This document shows, piece after piece, positions 1-7,195 of a stretch of DNA of 11,126 nucleotides (the first letter of the stretch is position 1; each line of letters starts with the position of its first letter). The notes below the pieces were generated by a model. That model saw nothing but the letters and a program-made list of their open reading frames with translations. It was not told the DNA's origin and made no database searches. Origin of the DNA: Gemmataceae bacterium (GTDB lineage Bacteria > Planctomycetota > Planctomycetia > Gemmatales > Gemmataceae). The DNA lies in NCBI GenBank assembly GCA_017853285.1, contig JAFMJU010000077.1, positions 1-11,126 on the forward strand, read 5' to 3'. A program made the position numbers and the translations under genes.

Positions 1-2
1 CG

Positions 3-1520
3 GCATTGGGGGGGCAGGATTTGCCGGCCTCTCCCAAGGCCGCCCTGGCCCAACTGCGGCAGGGAACCCTGCAGGCGGGGCTGGAAATGCCCACCATCGA
101 TCTGGACCAGGACATCGGCGGTTACGACCGGGTGAAGAAAAGGATCCGGGAAGAAATCCTGGAGATCCTGAACCTGCGGGACAACGCCGACGATCAGGAC
201 AGGGCCCGGGCACTGGAGGGACTGCTGCCCCGTGGCCTCATTTTCTGGGGCCCTCCGGGAACCGGCAAAACCCTTTTCGCCAAGGCGATGGCCACCGCGC
301 TGGGCGCCTCGGTCCAGGTGGTCTCGGGCCCCGAGCTGAAAAGCAAATGGGTCGGCGAGAGCGAGGAAAACCTGCGTCGCATCTTCGTGCAGGCCCGCCA
401 GTCGGCCCCTTCGGTGATCATCTTCGACGAGATCGACTCCTTCGCGGTGGCCCGTGGAACCTTCACAGGTTCGGGCGTGGAGCACTCCATGGTGAATCAG
501 CTCCTCACCGAGATGGATGGCTTCCGCAAGGAAGAGCTGGTGTTTGTGGTGGCCACCACCAACCTGGTGGAGGCCTTGGACCCCGCCCTGCTCAGGCCTG
601 GCCGGTTTGAATATCAGATCCATGTGCCCTATCCGGGCAAAATGGCTAGAAAGGCAATCCTCGAAGTGCACGGCAAGGCCATGGGCCTGCCGTGGCAGGA
701 GGAGTCGCTGGCCCACGCGGTGCGCCGCACCCGTGGCACGCCCCCTGGCGCCTCACGGGCCGCGCGTTGGTCGGGCGACCACCTGCAGGCGTTCTGCCGC
801 TCACTGGCTCGCACCCGGCTGCGCCGGGGAACCGCCTCCCCTGTCACGGTCGGCGAGGTGGAGGAGGCCCTGCGCGGGCAGGTCGAGACCAAACTGCTCA
901 GCAAGGAGGAAGCCCGAGTGGTGGCCGGCCATGAGTGCGGTCACGCGGTGGTTGGACTGGCGCTGGAACGCGCCCCCCTGCCCGAGCGGATCGCCCTGGG
1001 CGACGACATAGCGGGGGCCCTGGGCTATGTGGAAACCGGGCCGGGCAGGCGTATCCACTCGGTGCCTGAACTGCTGGACGCGGTCTGCGTGTTGCTGGCA
1101 GGCCGCGAGGCGGAGATGCTTTTGGAGGGTGAATTGTCCCTGGGCAGCGGCCACGACCTGTGGGAGGCCACCCGGGTGGCCCGCGAGTTGGTGGAAGTGT
1201 ACGGCATGGGCGGCGAAACCACCGGAGTATGCCATTACGGCGCCCGGGACGGCAGCCCCGAGCGCTACAAGGATCTGTCTACCAGCGTGCGGGAGGCACT
1301 GGACACCGAGGTTAGAAGGCTGCTGGATGAGCAGGTGCTGCGGGCCCGCGGAATCCTTGCCGAACGACGCGAACTGGTGGAGGCCCTGCGCCACTCCCTT
1401 CTCGGACAAGGCAGACTTGAATCAGATGACCTTGCCCGGCACCTGGAGCTCCATGCTCCGGATCTGGGCAACCGCATTCAGGCCCTCCGTGCCGACAGGG
1501 ATGACGAAGACCCTGAATAA
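3..1520 (+). CDS. FtsH-like AAA+ ATPase fused to M41 zinc metallopeptidase (5' partial)
   Basis: ATP-driven protease subunit that would unfold and degrade protein substrates. The frame is open to the left edge, so the true start is probably upstream; residues below are counted from the TTG at 6. The AAA+ module shows an 'IGG' lead-in (37-39), Walker A GPPGTGKT (82-89), pore loop KWVG (114-117), Walker B IIFDEID (138-144), sensor-1 Asn186 and arginine fingers in RPGR (197-200). The M41 module has the zinc motif HECGH (309-313) and a likely third ligand Asp384 in SGHDL, so protease activity should be intact. The spacing of Walker A to HExxH resembles canonical FtsH. Odd points: the pore loop is of Cdc48/classic-AAA type rather than the FtsH Phe-Val-Gly type, there is a short extra stretch near 247-254, and no membrane segment appears in the visible N-terminus. 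It is first of four closely spaced genes. Family assignment is firm; the specific role is inferred from the neighbours. Confidence 0.93.
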   Translation, partial: ALGGQDLPASPKAALAQLRQGTLQAGLEMPTIDLDQDIGGYDRVKKRIREEILEILNLRDNADDQDRARALEGLLPRGLIFWGPPGTGKTLFAKAMATALGASVQVVSGPELKSKWVGESEENLRRIFVQARQSAPSVIIFDEIDSFAVARGTFTGSGVEHSMVNQLLTEMDGFRKEELVFVVATTNLVEALDPALLRPGRFEYQIHVPYPGKMARKAILEVHGKAMGLPWQEESLAHAVRRTRGTPPGASRAARWSGDHLQAFCRSLARTRLRRGTASPVTVGEVEEALRGQVETKLLSKEEARVVAGHECGHAVVGLALERAPLPERIALGDDIAGALGYVETGPGRRIHSVPELLDAVCVLLAGREAEMLLEGELSLGSGHDLWEATRVARELVEVYGMGGETTGVCHYGARDGSPERYKDLSTSVREALDTEVRRLLDEQVLRARGILAERRELVEALRHSLLGQGRLESDDLARHLELHAPDLGNRIQALRADRDDEDPE

Positions 1521-1568
1521 TCGATCCGCGAACCCGAAACACATCCACCGGTAAGACAGGAGGCCGCC

Positions 1569-1841
1569 ATGGCCGAAATGGTTCTCAAACTTTCCAGGGA
1601 TCCCGCCAGCGGCAAGCCGGTGGTGGTGGTCGAGTTGCACTCCGACGCCGACTCCCTTCCCTTCGAGCACGAGGAAACCCACCGCAAGGTGATTGAGACC
1701 CTGGTCGGCAAGGGATTGATCTCCCAGGGTGAGGACCCGACCCTGGTCATCACCCGGCTCGACAAAAAGGGCCAGCCGCTGCCGGAATCCGGCGAGGCGC
1801 CACAGACCCCGGAACCGGCCCGCCAGGCCGGGGGTCGATAA
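1569..1841 (+). CDS. Small conserved-looking protein, possible accessory of the FtsH-MoxR cluster
   Basis: 90-residue protein of unproven function. The start is well set: AGGAGG at 1558-1563 sits 5 bases before the ATG. The first half looks like beta strands (MVLKLSRDP, KPVVVVELH) followed by a polar helix containing HEETHRKVIETL (residues 34-45), then a strand (TLVITRLDK). The last 20 residues are a Pro/Glu/Ala-rich tail that is probably disordered. It has no signal peptide, membrane segment or cysteines. It lies 48 bases after the AAA-M41 gene and 44 before the 1141-residue gene, so co-transcription is likely. Short proteins with a similar 'HEExH' helix recur, as I remember, beside FtsH-like AAA genes in planctomycetes and cyanobacteria. 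It could be one of the small 'domain X' partners of FtsH ternary systems, but I cannot say which. The histidine pattern is not an HExxH zinc site. Confidence 0.8.
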   Translation: MAEMVLKLSRDPASGKPVVVVELHSDADSLPFEHEETHRKVIETLVGKGLISQGEDPTLVITRLDKKGQPLPESGEAPQTPEPARQAGGR

Positions 1842-1885
1842 ATTCTGGTTCATCGAATCGCCGCACAGAATGCACGGACAGGAAG

Positions 1886-4800
1886 ATGCCCAAGGCTTGG
1901 ACCTGCGATACCGAAACTCACCTGCGGGCCATTCTCAGCCTTGAACCCAAGCTGGCCGGCCGACTGGTTCCCTGCAGACATTGGCGGGACGGTGGCACAA
2001 TCTACCTTCAGCCCCAAAAGGCCCTGACGGCCTCAGCGGCCGAGCGGGCGGCGGAATTGGGCCTGCGCCAAATATCGGTTCCACCGCCGGCCGATTCCGC
2101 GCAGGCGGACAGTCCCTGGCAATTGTTCGGGCTGTCCGCGGCACCTTTGCCGGAGAAACTGGGTGAGGATCCGCTGCCGATCCTTTTTCTCTGCCCCGAT
2201 CACGCCTCGGTGGCAGACCTGGCATCAAGGCTCCTCGAATTGGGGTGCGACCAAATGCGGGCCGGGGTGTTGCCCGATGGCCGGGTGGCCCTTTGGGCCC
2301 CCCACCCGGCCTTGCATGTGGTACTGACGGCGCTGGACCAACCCCACACCCTGGTTTGTTTTGAACAAAAGCACGGGTTGTATCTGCCACTCCGCACACA
2401 GCATCCTTTTTTGGACCAGGTGGCCATCCCCCACAACCAATGGCTGGTTCTGGAAAAGCCTTTCATCCACAGATGGATCGACACCGACACCCTCCTTCCG
2501 CTGGACCGTCAATGGCAACTGGTTCAAGCCGGGCACACCGCCATCCAGCCCAAGCCTTGGGATATGGCCATCCCGGTTCCGCTCAGGCTGGTCCGGTCCA
2601 GCCTGGAGCCTGGCAAGGAATGTTTGTGGAAAATCGAATCCGAAATGGTGCCCTCCTTCCTGGAATGGGTGAGCCACACCCCCGAGGAGCAACTCTGCCA
2701 ACTGGAATGGCTTTCCCTGATGGATGAAACACGGCAAACCCTGCTGGTGCGGCCCATCATCCCCACATCCAGCATCACTTTGCCGGTTTTCTCCACCGCC
2801 TATGAGCGCGTCCACCCACTCGAGCCGGTGTTCATCCCCGCCGGAACCCGCCTGAGCCCGCCGCTCCAGGTCGACCGGTTGCGCCAGGCCGCCGGGCTGT
2901 CACCCGGAATGATCGCCTGGCTGGAAACAGACCCCGATCATCCCGGCAAGCTGGCCAAAAGCCAGACCGTGGCCTCCGCCGAATTCCGTTCGCTGGAAAG
3001 TTGCCTTGAGTATCAACTGGCAGCCGCACCCATGGCGCTCGAATCCTGGCAGCAATCCATCACCTTTTCCGATCTGGAAGAACTGGTTTTTGAACCCGGC
3101 CCCGCTGCCGCCCACTCGAAAGCCGCGGTCAAAGCTGCCAAGCCAACCGTAATACCGCCAAGGACCGATTTTTCCCCAACCAAAAAGCCCGAGGAAGCCA
3201 AACCGGCGGAGACCACTGCCCCCGGCCGCAGGAAACGCAAAAGCCCCGGCAAGCCGGCCGGAGAGGACGAGGAAAAAAACCAGGAATCCCACACTTCCAT
3301 CCGGGCAAGCAAGGCCCTCGAAGATTGGCTGGAATTACCCGGCCCGCTGCACGCCCCGGAGAGGTTGGCGGGTATCGAGGATTTGAGCCGCCTTCTGGAA
3401 CAGTCCCAGCGACCCAGGGATGCGGCCGACCTGCGCTTCCTGCATTGGTGGTCCCACACACCCCTGCGCGACCCCTGGACCAGCCAGGGATTGGGCCCCA
3501 TTCTCCACCAGGAAATGGCAGCGTTCACCCGGCAGGCCGGACCTACCGCCGAAGGGGTATTGAAGAACCCCCTGGCCCTGGCCAGCCAGGGGGAACTCAC
3601 CGGCGAAAACCGTGTGGCCGCCAGCCGGTGGATCGCGCTTGAAATCGCCTGCCGGGATTCCCGCAAGCCGCTCACGGCGGAGTGGGCATCCCTTCTCGAA
3701 CAGTTGGAACCCTGGATGCCGGTGCGCCACGCCTGGGTCGCATGGATGAACTGGCGCCATTCCACCGGGGATGTGCAGGCCTTGGCCCAGGCCCATGACC
3801 GCCTGCTGCGCCGGTTGGCCCAGGGGCTTGAGGTGGGCCGCGATTCACCCCCCGTGCTGAGCGGCCGGCTGCTGCGCGAGCGTGGCGGCAGGTCCGACGC
3901 CGGCAAACTGCTGGAAGCGATGCGGAACGGCTTCGCCGAACGGCTCAACCTGCGGGACAATGATCCGACAGACCGGATGACCAAGGCGCTGGCCATGGCC
4001 CTTTTTGCCGCGGGCGCGTTGCGCGCGGGGGAATCGGCGCAGTCCACCAGTCTTTGGGAACAAGGCGCGGCCTCCCTCAATCGGGAAGGTCCGCTGGGCC
4101 AGGTACTCCGCGCGGCGGTTGACGAACGCCTGGCGCAGATTCGCGCCCATATGCCCCATGACCAATCTCCATTGGCTTTCGCTCCCGGGGCGCTCCAGGC
4201 ACTGTCCCCCACAGATCAGTACCGTTTGAACAACCTGAGGAAAGCCCTGGAGTTTCTCGAACCCGCCCAATCGATCAACCCTGTCAGCCACTACTTGGCC
4301 GGGTTGACGGCGGGCACCGGGGCCAATCCCTTGCGGGAAAGGGCTGTCCAAATCCAGAACGCCCCGGCGGAAACGGTCCTCCCCCTGCTGGGGACCGCCC
4401 TTTTCGAACTGGAGACCCTGGAGTCGGGTGCTGGCGGCCACCAACCGGAGGAAATGGACCTGTGGCTGCAGTTGCTCCAGGCCATCCAGGAACGGGCCGG
4501 GCAGGCCAGCGCGGATATCGCCAAGCGATCCCTGCGCCTGGGGAACCTGCTGACCAGGCGTCTGCTTGAGGGCAGCGCCCAAACCCCACGGGAGCGGTCT
4601 CTGCAATTCTGCCTTCGATTGCTCCGGGGGGCCCTCCATGCGGCCGGTCCCTGGGGGTTGCGGGAAGAGGTGGACAAATGGCTGCACGCGGCACTGGAAC
4701 CCGACGGGGGCAGCCCCGGCCTTTTCGCTTTGCTGGCCCAGACCGGACAGGGGCGTCTGGTCGGTTCGCTACTGCAGGAAATGGTGGGCCGGCTGCGGGC

Positions 4801-5311
4801 TTGGGACATGGAAACCGCGGGATTCGCCCTGGTGGATGGTCTGGAGCGGGTGCTGGGCCTCGCAGGGCCGGAGGATCAGGCCACATTGCGGCTGATCCTG
4901 GCGGCGCAACTGGCCCGTCGCGGGCAAGCGCAGCGTTCCGCCGCGATGCTCGAGCAAACCCAGACAGTGGTCCGCAACGCCCGTGAAAACCGGCAGCCCT
5001 TGCGGGGCCCGGCGCTCGACCAGCGCATGGAACTGGCACGCGCCCTGCTGATGTTCTCGCTGGAGACCGAACCTTCCCAGGGTGTCATCTGGATCGGCGC
5101 GGCCACCGAGATGCTCCCGGCCCTGGTGCCTCCCACCCCGGCGGCTGGCCTGGCCCAGGCGGCACACGGCAAGGTGCTCAAGGTGGTGGAGACCCTGGTG
5201 CTCTCCCTGAATTGCGCGCGGGACATCGAGACCCAAAGCGGGTGGTGCGAGGAGGAGGAGGCGATGCTTCGCCGCGTCATCCTTTCCCAGACCCGCGTGG
5301 CCCTGGCCTGA
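1886..5311 (+). CDS. Large two-part protein, candidate variable component of an FtsH-vWA-MoxR ternary system
   Basis: 1141 residues with no enzymatic motif that I recognise. Residues about 1-400 look mixed alpha/beta and beta-rich, with many Trp and Pro (for example LYLPLRTQHPF at 165-175 and FIPAGTRLSPPL at 316-327). Residues about 405-475 form a disordered linker rich in Ala, Lys and Pro, with a basic patch RRKRK (448-452) followed by an acidic patch EDEE (460-463). Residues about 475-1141 are Leu/Ala-rich and look like a long run of amphipathic helices, possibly a TPR-like or other helical-repeat solenoid. There is no signal peptide or membrane segment, so it is cytoplasmic. The ATG at 1886 is the first start codon in frame near the gene's beginning, with only a weak GGA (1876-1878) at normal spacing, so the start is less certain than the gene. 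Position between the protease and MoxR genes suggests a scaffold, target-recognition or effector-holding role, by analogy with the bpX/fvmX large proteins of ternary systems. Confidence 0.9.
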   Translation: MPKAWTCDTETHLRAILSLEPKLAGRLVPCRHWRDGGTIYLQPQKALTASAAERAAELGLRQISVPPPADSAQADSPWQLFGLSAAPLPEKLGEDPLPILFLCPDHASVADLASRLLELGCDQMRAGVLPDGRVALWAPHPALHVVLTALDQPHTLVCFEQKHGLYLPLRTQHPFLDQVAIPHNQWLVLEKPFIHRWIDTDTLLPLDRQWQLVQAGHTAIQPKPWDMAIPVPLRLVRSSLEPGKECLWKIESEMVPSFLEWVSHTPEEQLCQLEWLSLMDETRQTLLVRPIIPTSSITLPVFSTAYERVHPLEPVFIPAGTRLSPPLQVDRLRQAAGLSPGMIAWLETDPDHPGKLAKSQTVASAEFRSLESCLEYQLAAAPMALESWQQSITFSDLEELVFEPGPAAAHSKAAVKAAKPTVIPPRTDFSPTKKPEEAKPAETTAPGRRKRKSPGKPAGEDEEKNQESHTSIRASKALEDWLELPGPLHAPERLAGIEDLSRLLEQSQRPRDAADLRFLHWWSHTPLRDPWTSQGLGPILHQEMAAFTRQAGPTAEGVLKNPLALASQGELTGENRVAASRWIALEIACRDSRKPLTAEWASLLEQLEPWMPVRHAWVAWMNWRHSTGDVQALAQAHDRLLRRLAQGLEVGRDSPPVLSGRLLRERGGRSDAGKLLEAMRNGFAERLNLRDNDPTDRMTKALAMALFAAGALRAGESAQSTSLWEQGAASLNREGPLGQVLRAAVDERLAQIRAHMPHDQSPLAFAPGALQALSPTDQYRLNNLRKALEFLEPAQSINPVSHYLAGLTAGTGANPLRERAVQIQNAPAETVLPLLGTALFELETLESGAGGHQPEEMDLWLQLLQAIQERAGQASADIAKRSLRLGNLLTRRLLEGSAQTPRERSLQFCLRLLRGALHAAGPWGLREEVDKWLHAALEPDGGSPGLFALLAQTGQGRLVGSLLQEMVGRLRAWDMETAGFALVDGLERVLGLAGPEDQATLRLILAAQLARRGQAQRSAAMLEQTQTVVRNARENRQPLRGPALDQRMELARALLMFSLETEPSQGVIWIGAATEMLPALVPPTPAAGLAQAAHGKVLKVVETLVLSLNCARDIETQSGWCEEEEAMLRRVILSQTRVALA

Positions 5312-5348
5312 CCAAAACAAACAACACTTCCCTGAAGGAATCCCTATC

Positions 5349-6371
5349 GTGTCGACACCCAAAGACCAACTGGCCCGCATCAGCGGCGAACTGGAGACGG
5401 CCCGGCAGAAAATCGACCGTTTCCGCCTCTCGCTGGGCCGCCACCTGGTGGAAAAGCAGGATCTGATCGACTTGCTGATCATCGGCGCCATCGCCCAGGA
5501 GCCGGTGCTGCTGGTGGGCCCGCCGGGTACGGCCAAGAGCGACCTGGTCCTCAAGCTGGTGGAAGGCCTCGGTTTGGGCGGCGATGATTATTTCGAATAC
5601 ATGCTGACCCGATTCACCGAGCCCTCGGAAATCCTGGGCCCGCTGGACCTGGCCGGGATGAAGGACGGGCGGTATGTGCGCCGCACCGAAGGTAAGCTAC
5701 CCACCGCCAAGGTGGCCTTCCTCGACGAGATTTTCAAATCCTCGAGCGCGATCCTCAATGTACTTTTGACCATCCTCAACGAGCGCAAATATTACCAGGA
5801 CGGCAGGCCCGAGCCGGTGCCCCTCAAGCTGCTTTTCGCCGCCGCGAACGAGATCCCCGAACACAGCGAGCTTTCCGCCCTGCGGGACCGCTTCTGCCTC
5901 AAGGCCGAAAGCCGCAGCGTCCGGCAGGATCACTTTGAGGAACTCATCGACTCGGGACTGCGCAACGAGAGCCTCAGGTTCCGCAACCTCACCCCATGGA
6001 AAGAGGGCCTGTGCAGCCTGGCCGACCTGGAACTGGCCCATCAGGGCCTGTTGCTTCGATTCGCCGAGGAATCGGTCAGCCATGACGGGGGAATTGCGAA
6101 CGACCGGAGCCGGTTCTTTCCAGCCCCGGTATTTGCCGAGTTCCGTCGGTTGGTGGAAACCCTTGCCCGGGAGCACCGGATATACATCAGCGATAGAAAG
6201 CTGGTCAAGATATACAAGCTGCTACGAGCCCGTGCTTGGCTGATCCGGGGGGGCGAGGTGAGCGTGGAAGATTTGATGCTGCTATGCCACCTGGGTGAGT
6301 CCCTGCGGGAACTCAGGCTTTTGGCGGAAATGATCCCCCAATACCTCCGCTTGAACCGCTCGGACTCGTGA
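5349..6371 (+). CDS. MoxR-family AAA+ ATPase (RavA-like)
   Basis: 340-residue ATPase expected to form a hexameric ring and remodel partner proteins, usually with a von Willebrand A (vWA) domain protein. Motifs: Walker A GPPGTAKS (57-64), the RavA-type sequence LTRFTEPSEILGPL (86-99), Walker B VAFLDEIF (122-129) followed by SSSAILN, sensor-1 Asn167 in FAAANEIPE, and an arginine-finger motif ALRDRF (177-182). The RavA-type core fills most of the length; the LARA insertion and extended tail of E. coli RavA are absent. The start is GTG at 5349, supported by AAGGA (5335-5339) with a 9-base spacer. It is the last gene of the four-gene run, 37 bases after the large protein and followed by a hairpin at 6373. 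No vWA gene follows it, which is unusual for MoxR; the partner is expected upstream of the window. Confidence 0.94.
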   Translation: MSTPKDQLARISGELETARQKIDRFRLSLGRHLVEKQDLIDLLIIGAIAQEPVLLVGPPGTAKSDLVLKLVEGLGLGGDDYFEYMLTRFTEPSEILGPLDLAGMKDGRYVRRTEGKLPTAKVAFLDEIFKSSSAILNVLLTILNERKYYQDGRPEPVPLKLLFAAANEIPEHSELSALRDRFCLKAESRSVRQDHFEELIDSGLRNESLRFRNLTPWKEGLCSLADLELAHQGLLLRFAEESVSHDGGIANDRSRFFPAPVFAEFRRLVETLAREHRIYISDRKLVKIYKLLRARAWLIRGGEVSVEDLMLLCHLGESLRELRLLAEMIPQYLRLNRSDS

Positions 6372-6372
6372 G

Positions 6373-6407
6373 GGGTTTCTCACAAAACCCACACTTTTAA
6401 TTTGTTT
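6373..6407 (+). terminator. Possible intrinsic terminator after the MoxR gene
   Basis: GGGTTT (6373-6378) pairs with AAACCC (6385-6390) across a 6-base loop, followed by T-rich sequence (cttttaatttgttt). The 6-bp stem is short and half A-T, so termination would be leaky. It begins two bases after the MoxR stop codon, where an operon end is expected. Confidence 0.4.
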
Positions 6408-6433
6408 CCCCCAAGGCGTTGCTTTGTTATAAG
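6402..6433 (+). promoter_or_regulatory. Possible sigma-70-type promoter of the selenoprotein gene
   Basis: TTGTTT (6402-6407) and TTATAA/TATAAG (6427-6433) resemble -35 and -10 boxes with a 19-20 base spacer, which is longer than ideal. The -10-like box lies about 55 bases before the start codon. The change from operon to a gene with its own strong terminator supports a promoter somewhere here, but the exact boxes are uncertain. Confidence 0.35.
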
Positions 6434-6486
6434 CTGAGAGTGAGTGGCCACCGGGTCACTGTTTTTTTTCCAAGGAGAACCTGAAG

Positions 6487-7044
6487 ATGCGCATCGCGCG
6501 ATTCTTTGGGGTTGTCGCCGCCGCCGGCCTGCTTGTCGCGGGCGTGGCCTATGGTGATAGCCTCAAGTCCGGCCCGCAGGTCGGCAAGTCTCCCGCGCCA
6601 TTCCATCCGACCCATGTGACGGGTCCGGGTGCGGGTGGCAAGGGGTGCCTGGTCTGAAGCAACGGTGGTAACCCTGTCGCCATGATCTTCGCCCGCGAAG
6701 TCAGCGACAACTTGACCGGTCTGGTCAAGAAAATTGATACCGCCACTGCCAAGAACAGCGACTGCCGCATGGGCAGCTTTGTCGTGTTCCTCAACGACGA
6801 CGAAAGCATCGAAGGCAAGCTCAAGGAGCTGGCCAAGAAGGAAGGGATCGAGAAGACGATCCTGGCCGTAGACAATCCCGCCGGCCCCCAGGGATACAAC
6901 ATCCCCAAGGACGCCGACATCACCGTCGTGCTTTACAACAAGCGCAAGGTGCTGGCCAATCACGCCTTCAAGAAGGGCGAACTGAAGGAAGCGGATGTCG
7001 AGAAGGTCGTCGCCGACCTGAAGAAGATCCTTCCGGCCAACTGA
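6487..7044 (+). CDS. Exported thioredoxin-like/redox selenoprotein with CxxU motif (in-frame TGA read as selenocysteine)
   Basis: Read through the TGA at 6655-6657, this frame gives 185 residues. AAGGAG (6472-6477) lies 9 bases before the ATG. Residues 1-23 form a clear Sec signal peptide (Arg residues, a hydrophobic Ala/Val/Leu core, then AYG cleavage before Asp24). The mature protein has Cys54-Leu-Val-Sec57, then NG and a strand PVAMIFARE (63-71), alternating helices and strands (SFVVFL, ITVVLYN), and a Lys-rich C-terminal helix. From memory, planctomycetes encode many small secreted proteins of this kind with CxxC at the same place, which implies that Sec replaces the second, normally resolving or attacking, cysteine. 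The fold is probably thioredoxin-like, but the CxxU lies before the strand rather than after it, so this is tentative. Coding quality is continuous on both sides of the TGA with no frame change, which argues against decay. Alternatives are a recent nonsense mutation or sequencing error. The gene sits alone between a possible promoter and a strong terminator. Confidence 0.8.
6655..6657 (+). other. In-frame TGA, proposed selenocysteine codon
   Basis: Codon 57 of the frame starting at 6487. It occupies the second Cys position of a C-x-x-C-type motif (TGC CTG GTC TGA). The following codons AGC AAC GGT GGT AAC CCT continue a protein with ordinary composition to a second TGA at 7042-7044. Confidence 0.78.
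6675..6709 (+). promoter_or_regulatory. Candidate bacterial SECIS element
   Basis: A long hairpin starts 17 bases after the TGA. TGTCGC (6675-6680) pairs with GCGACA (6704-6709), TGA (6683-6685) with TCA (6701-6703), and CTTCG (6687-6691) with CGAAG (6696-6700), closing the loop CCCG. The 5' arm has a bulged CA (6681-6682) and a single bulged T (6686); the 3' arm is continuous. In E. coli fdhF a bulged U just below the apical stem is needed for SelB binding, and here T6686 is five pairs below the loop. The loop is about 34 bases from the TGA, within the range used for bacterial SECIS searches. The loop lacks a classic GGU; a G comes first only if the closing G-C pair opens. Confidence 0.62.
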
Positions 7045-7080
7045 TTGTCCCCGGTTCATCCCTTCGCAGGTTGAACTCCG

Positions 7081-7116
7081 CAACCCCTCGGCCCCAAGGC
7101 CGCGGGGTTGTTTTTT
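7081..7116 (+). terminator. Strong rho-independent terminator of the selenoprotein gene
   Basis: CAACCCC (7081-7087) pairs with GGGGTTG (7104-7110) and CGGCC (7089-7093) with GGCCG (7098-7102), with one T/C mismatch and a CCAA loop. This 12-bp stem is followed directly by six T (7111-7116). It lies 37 bases after the stop codon at 7044, separating this gene from the next one. Confidence 0.93.
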
Positions 7117-7180
7117 GCCCGGCGATAGCGCTTCCGCCCCGCGACCTGTTTGGTGTAAACCGTACTCAGTCAGGTTTGGC

Positions 7181-7186
7181 AGGGGA
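7181..7186 (+). promoter_or_regulatory. Ribosome binding site fixing the start at 7196
   Basis: AGGGGA lies 9 bases before ATG 7196. It favours that start over a TTG at 7115, which lies inside the T-tract of the preceding terminator. Confidence 0.65.
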
Positions 7187-7195
7187 CCGAAACAA

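Noticed and set aside
3013..4212. 399-codon open frame on the minus strand inside the large gene
   Set aside because: It is rich in Arg, Ser and Pro as expected of an antisense frame in GC-rich DNA, has no recognisable domain, and overlaps a well-supported gene.
6664..6673. Short hairpin GGT-GGTA-ACC just after the TGA as the SECIS element
   Set aside because: The loop begins with GG, but the stem is only 3 bp before a C/C mismatch and the loop is 9 bases from the TGA, closer than known bacterial elements; the 6675-6709 hairpin is far stronger.
6682..7044. Separate 120-residue gene starting at the ATG at 6682
   Set aside because: There is no good ribosome binding site before it, it would begin in the middle of a beta strand, and the upstream frame with signal peptide and CxxU joins it without a frame change.
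6487..7044. Pseudogene or nonsense mutation
   Set aside because: Cannot be excluded, but there is only one stop, it lies exactly at a Cys position, no frameshift is present, and a hairpin lies at SECIS distance.
7115..7195. TTG start at 7115 for the 146-residue protein
   Set aside because: It lies in the T-tract of a strong terminator, and the extra residues look non-coding; ATG 7196 has a proper ribosome binding site.
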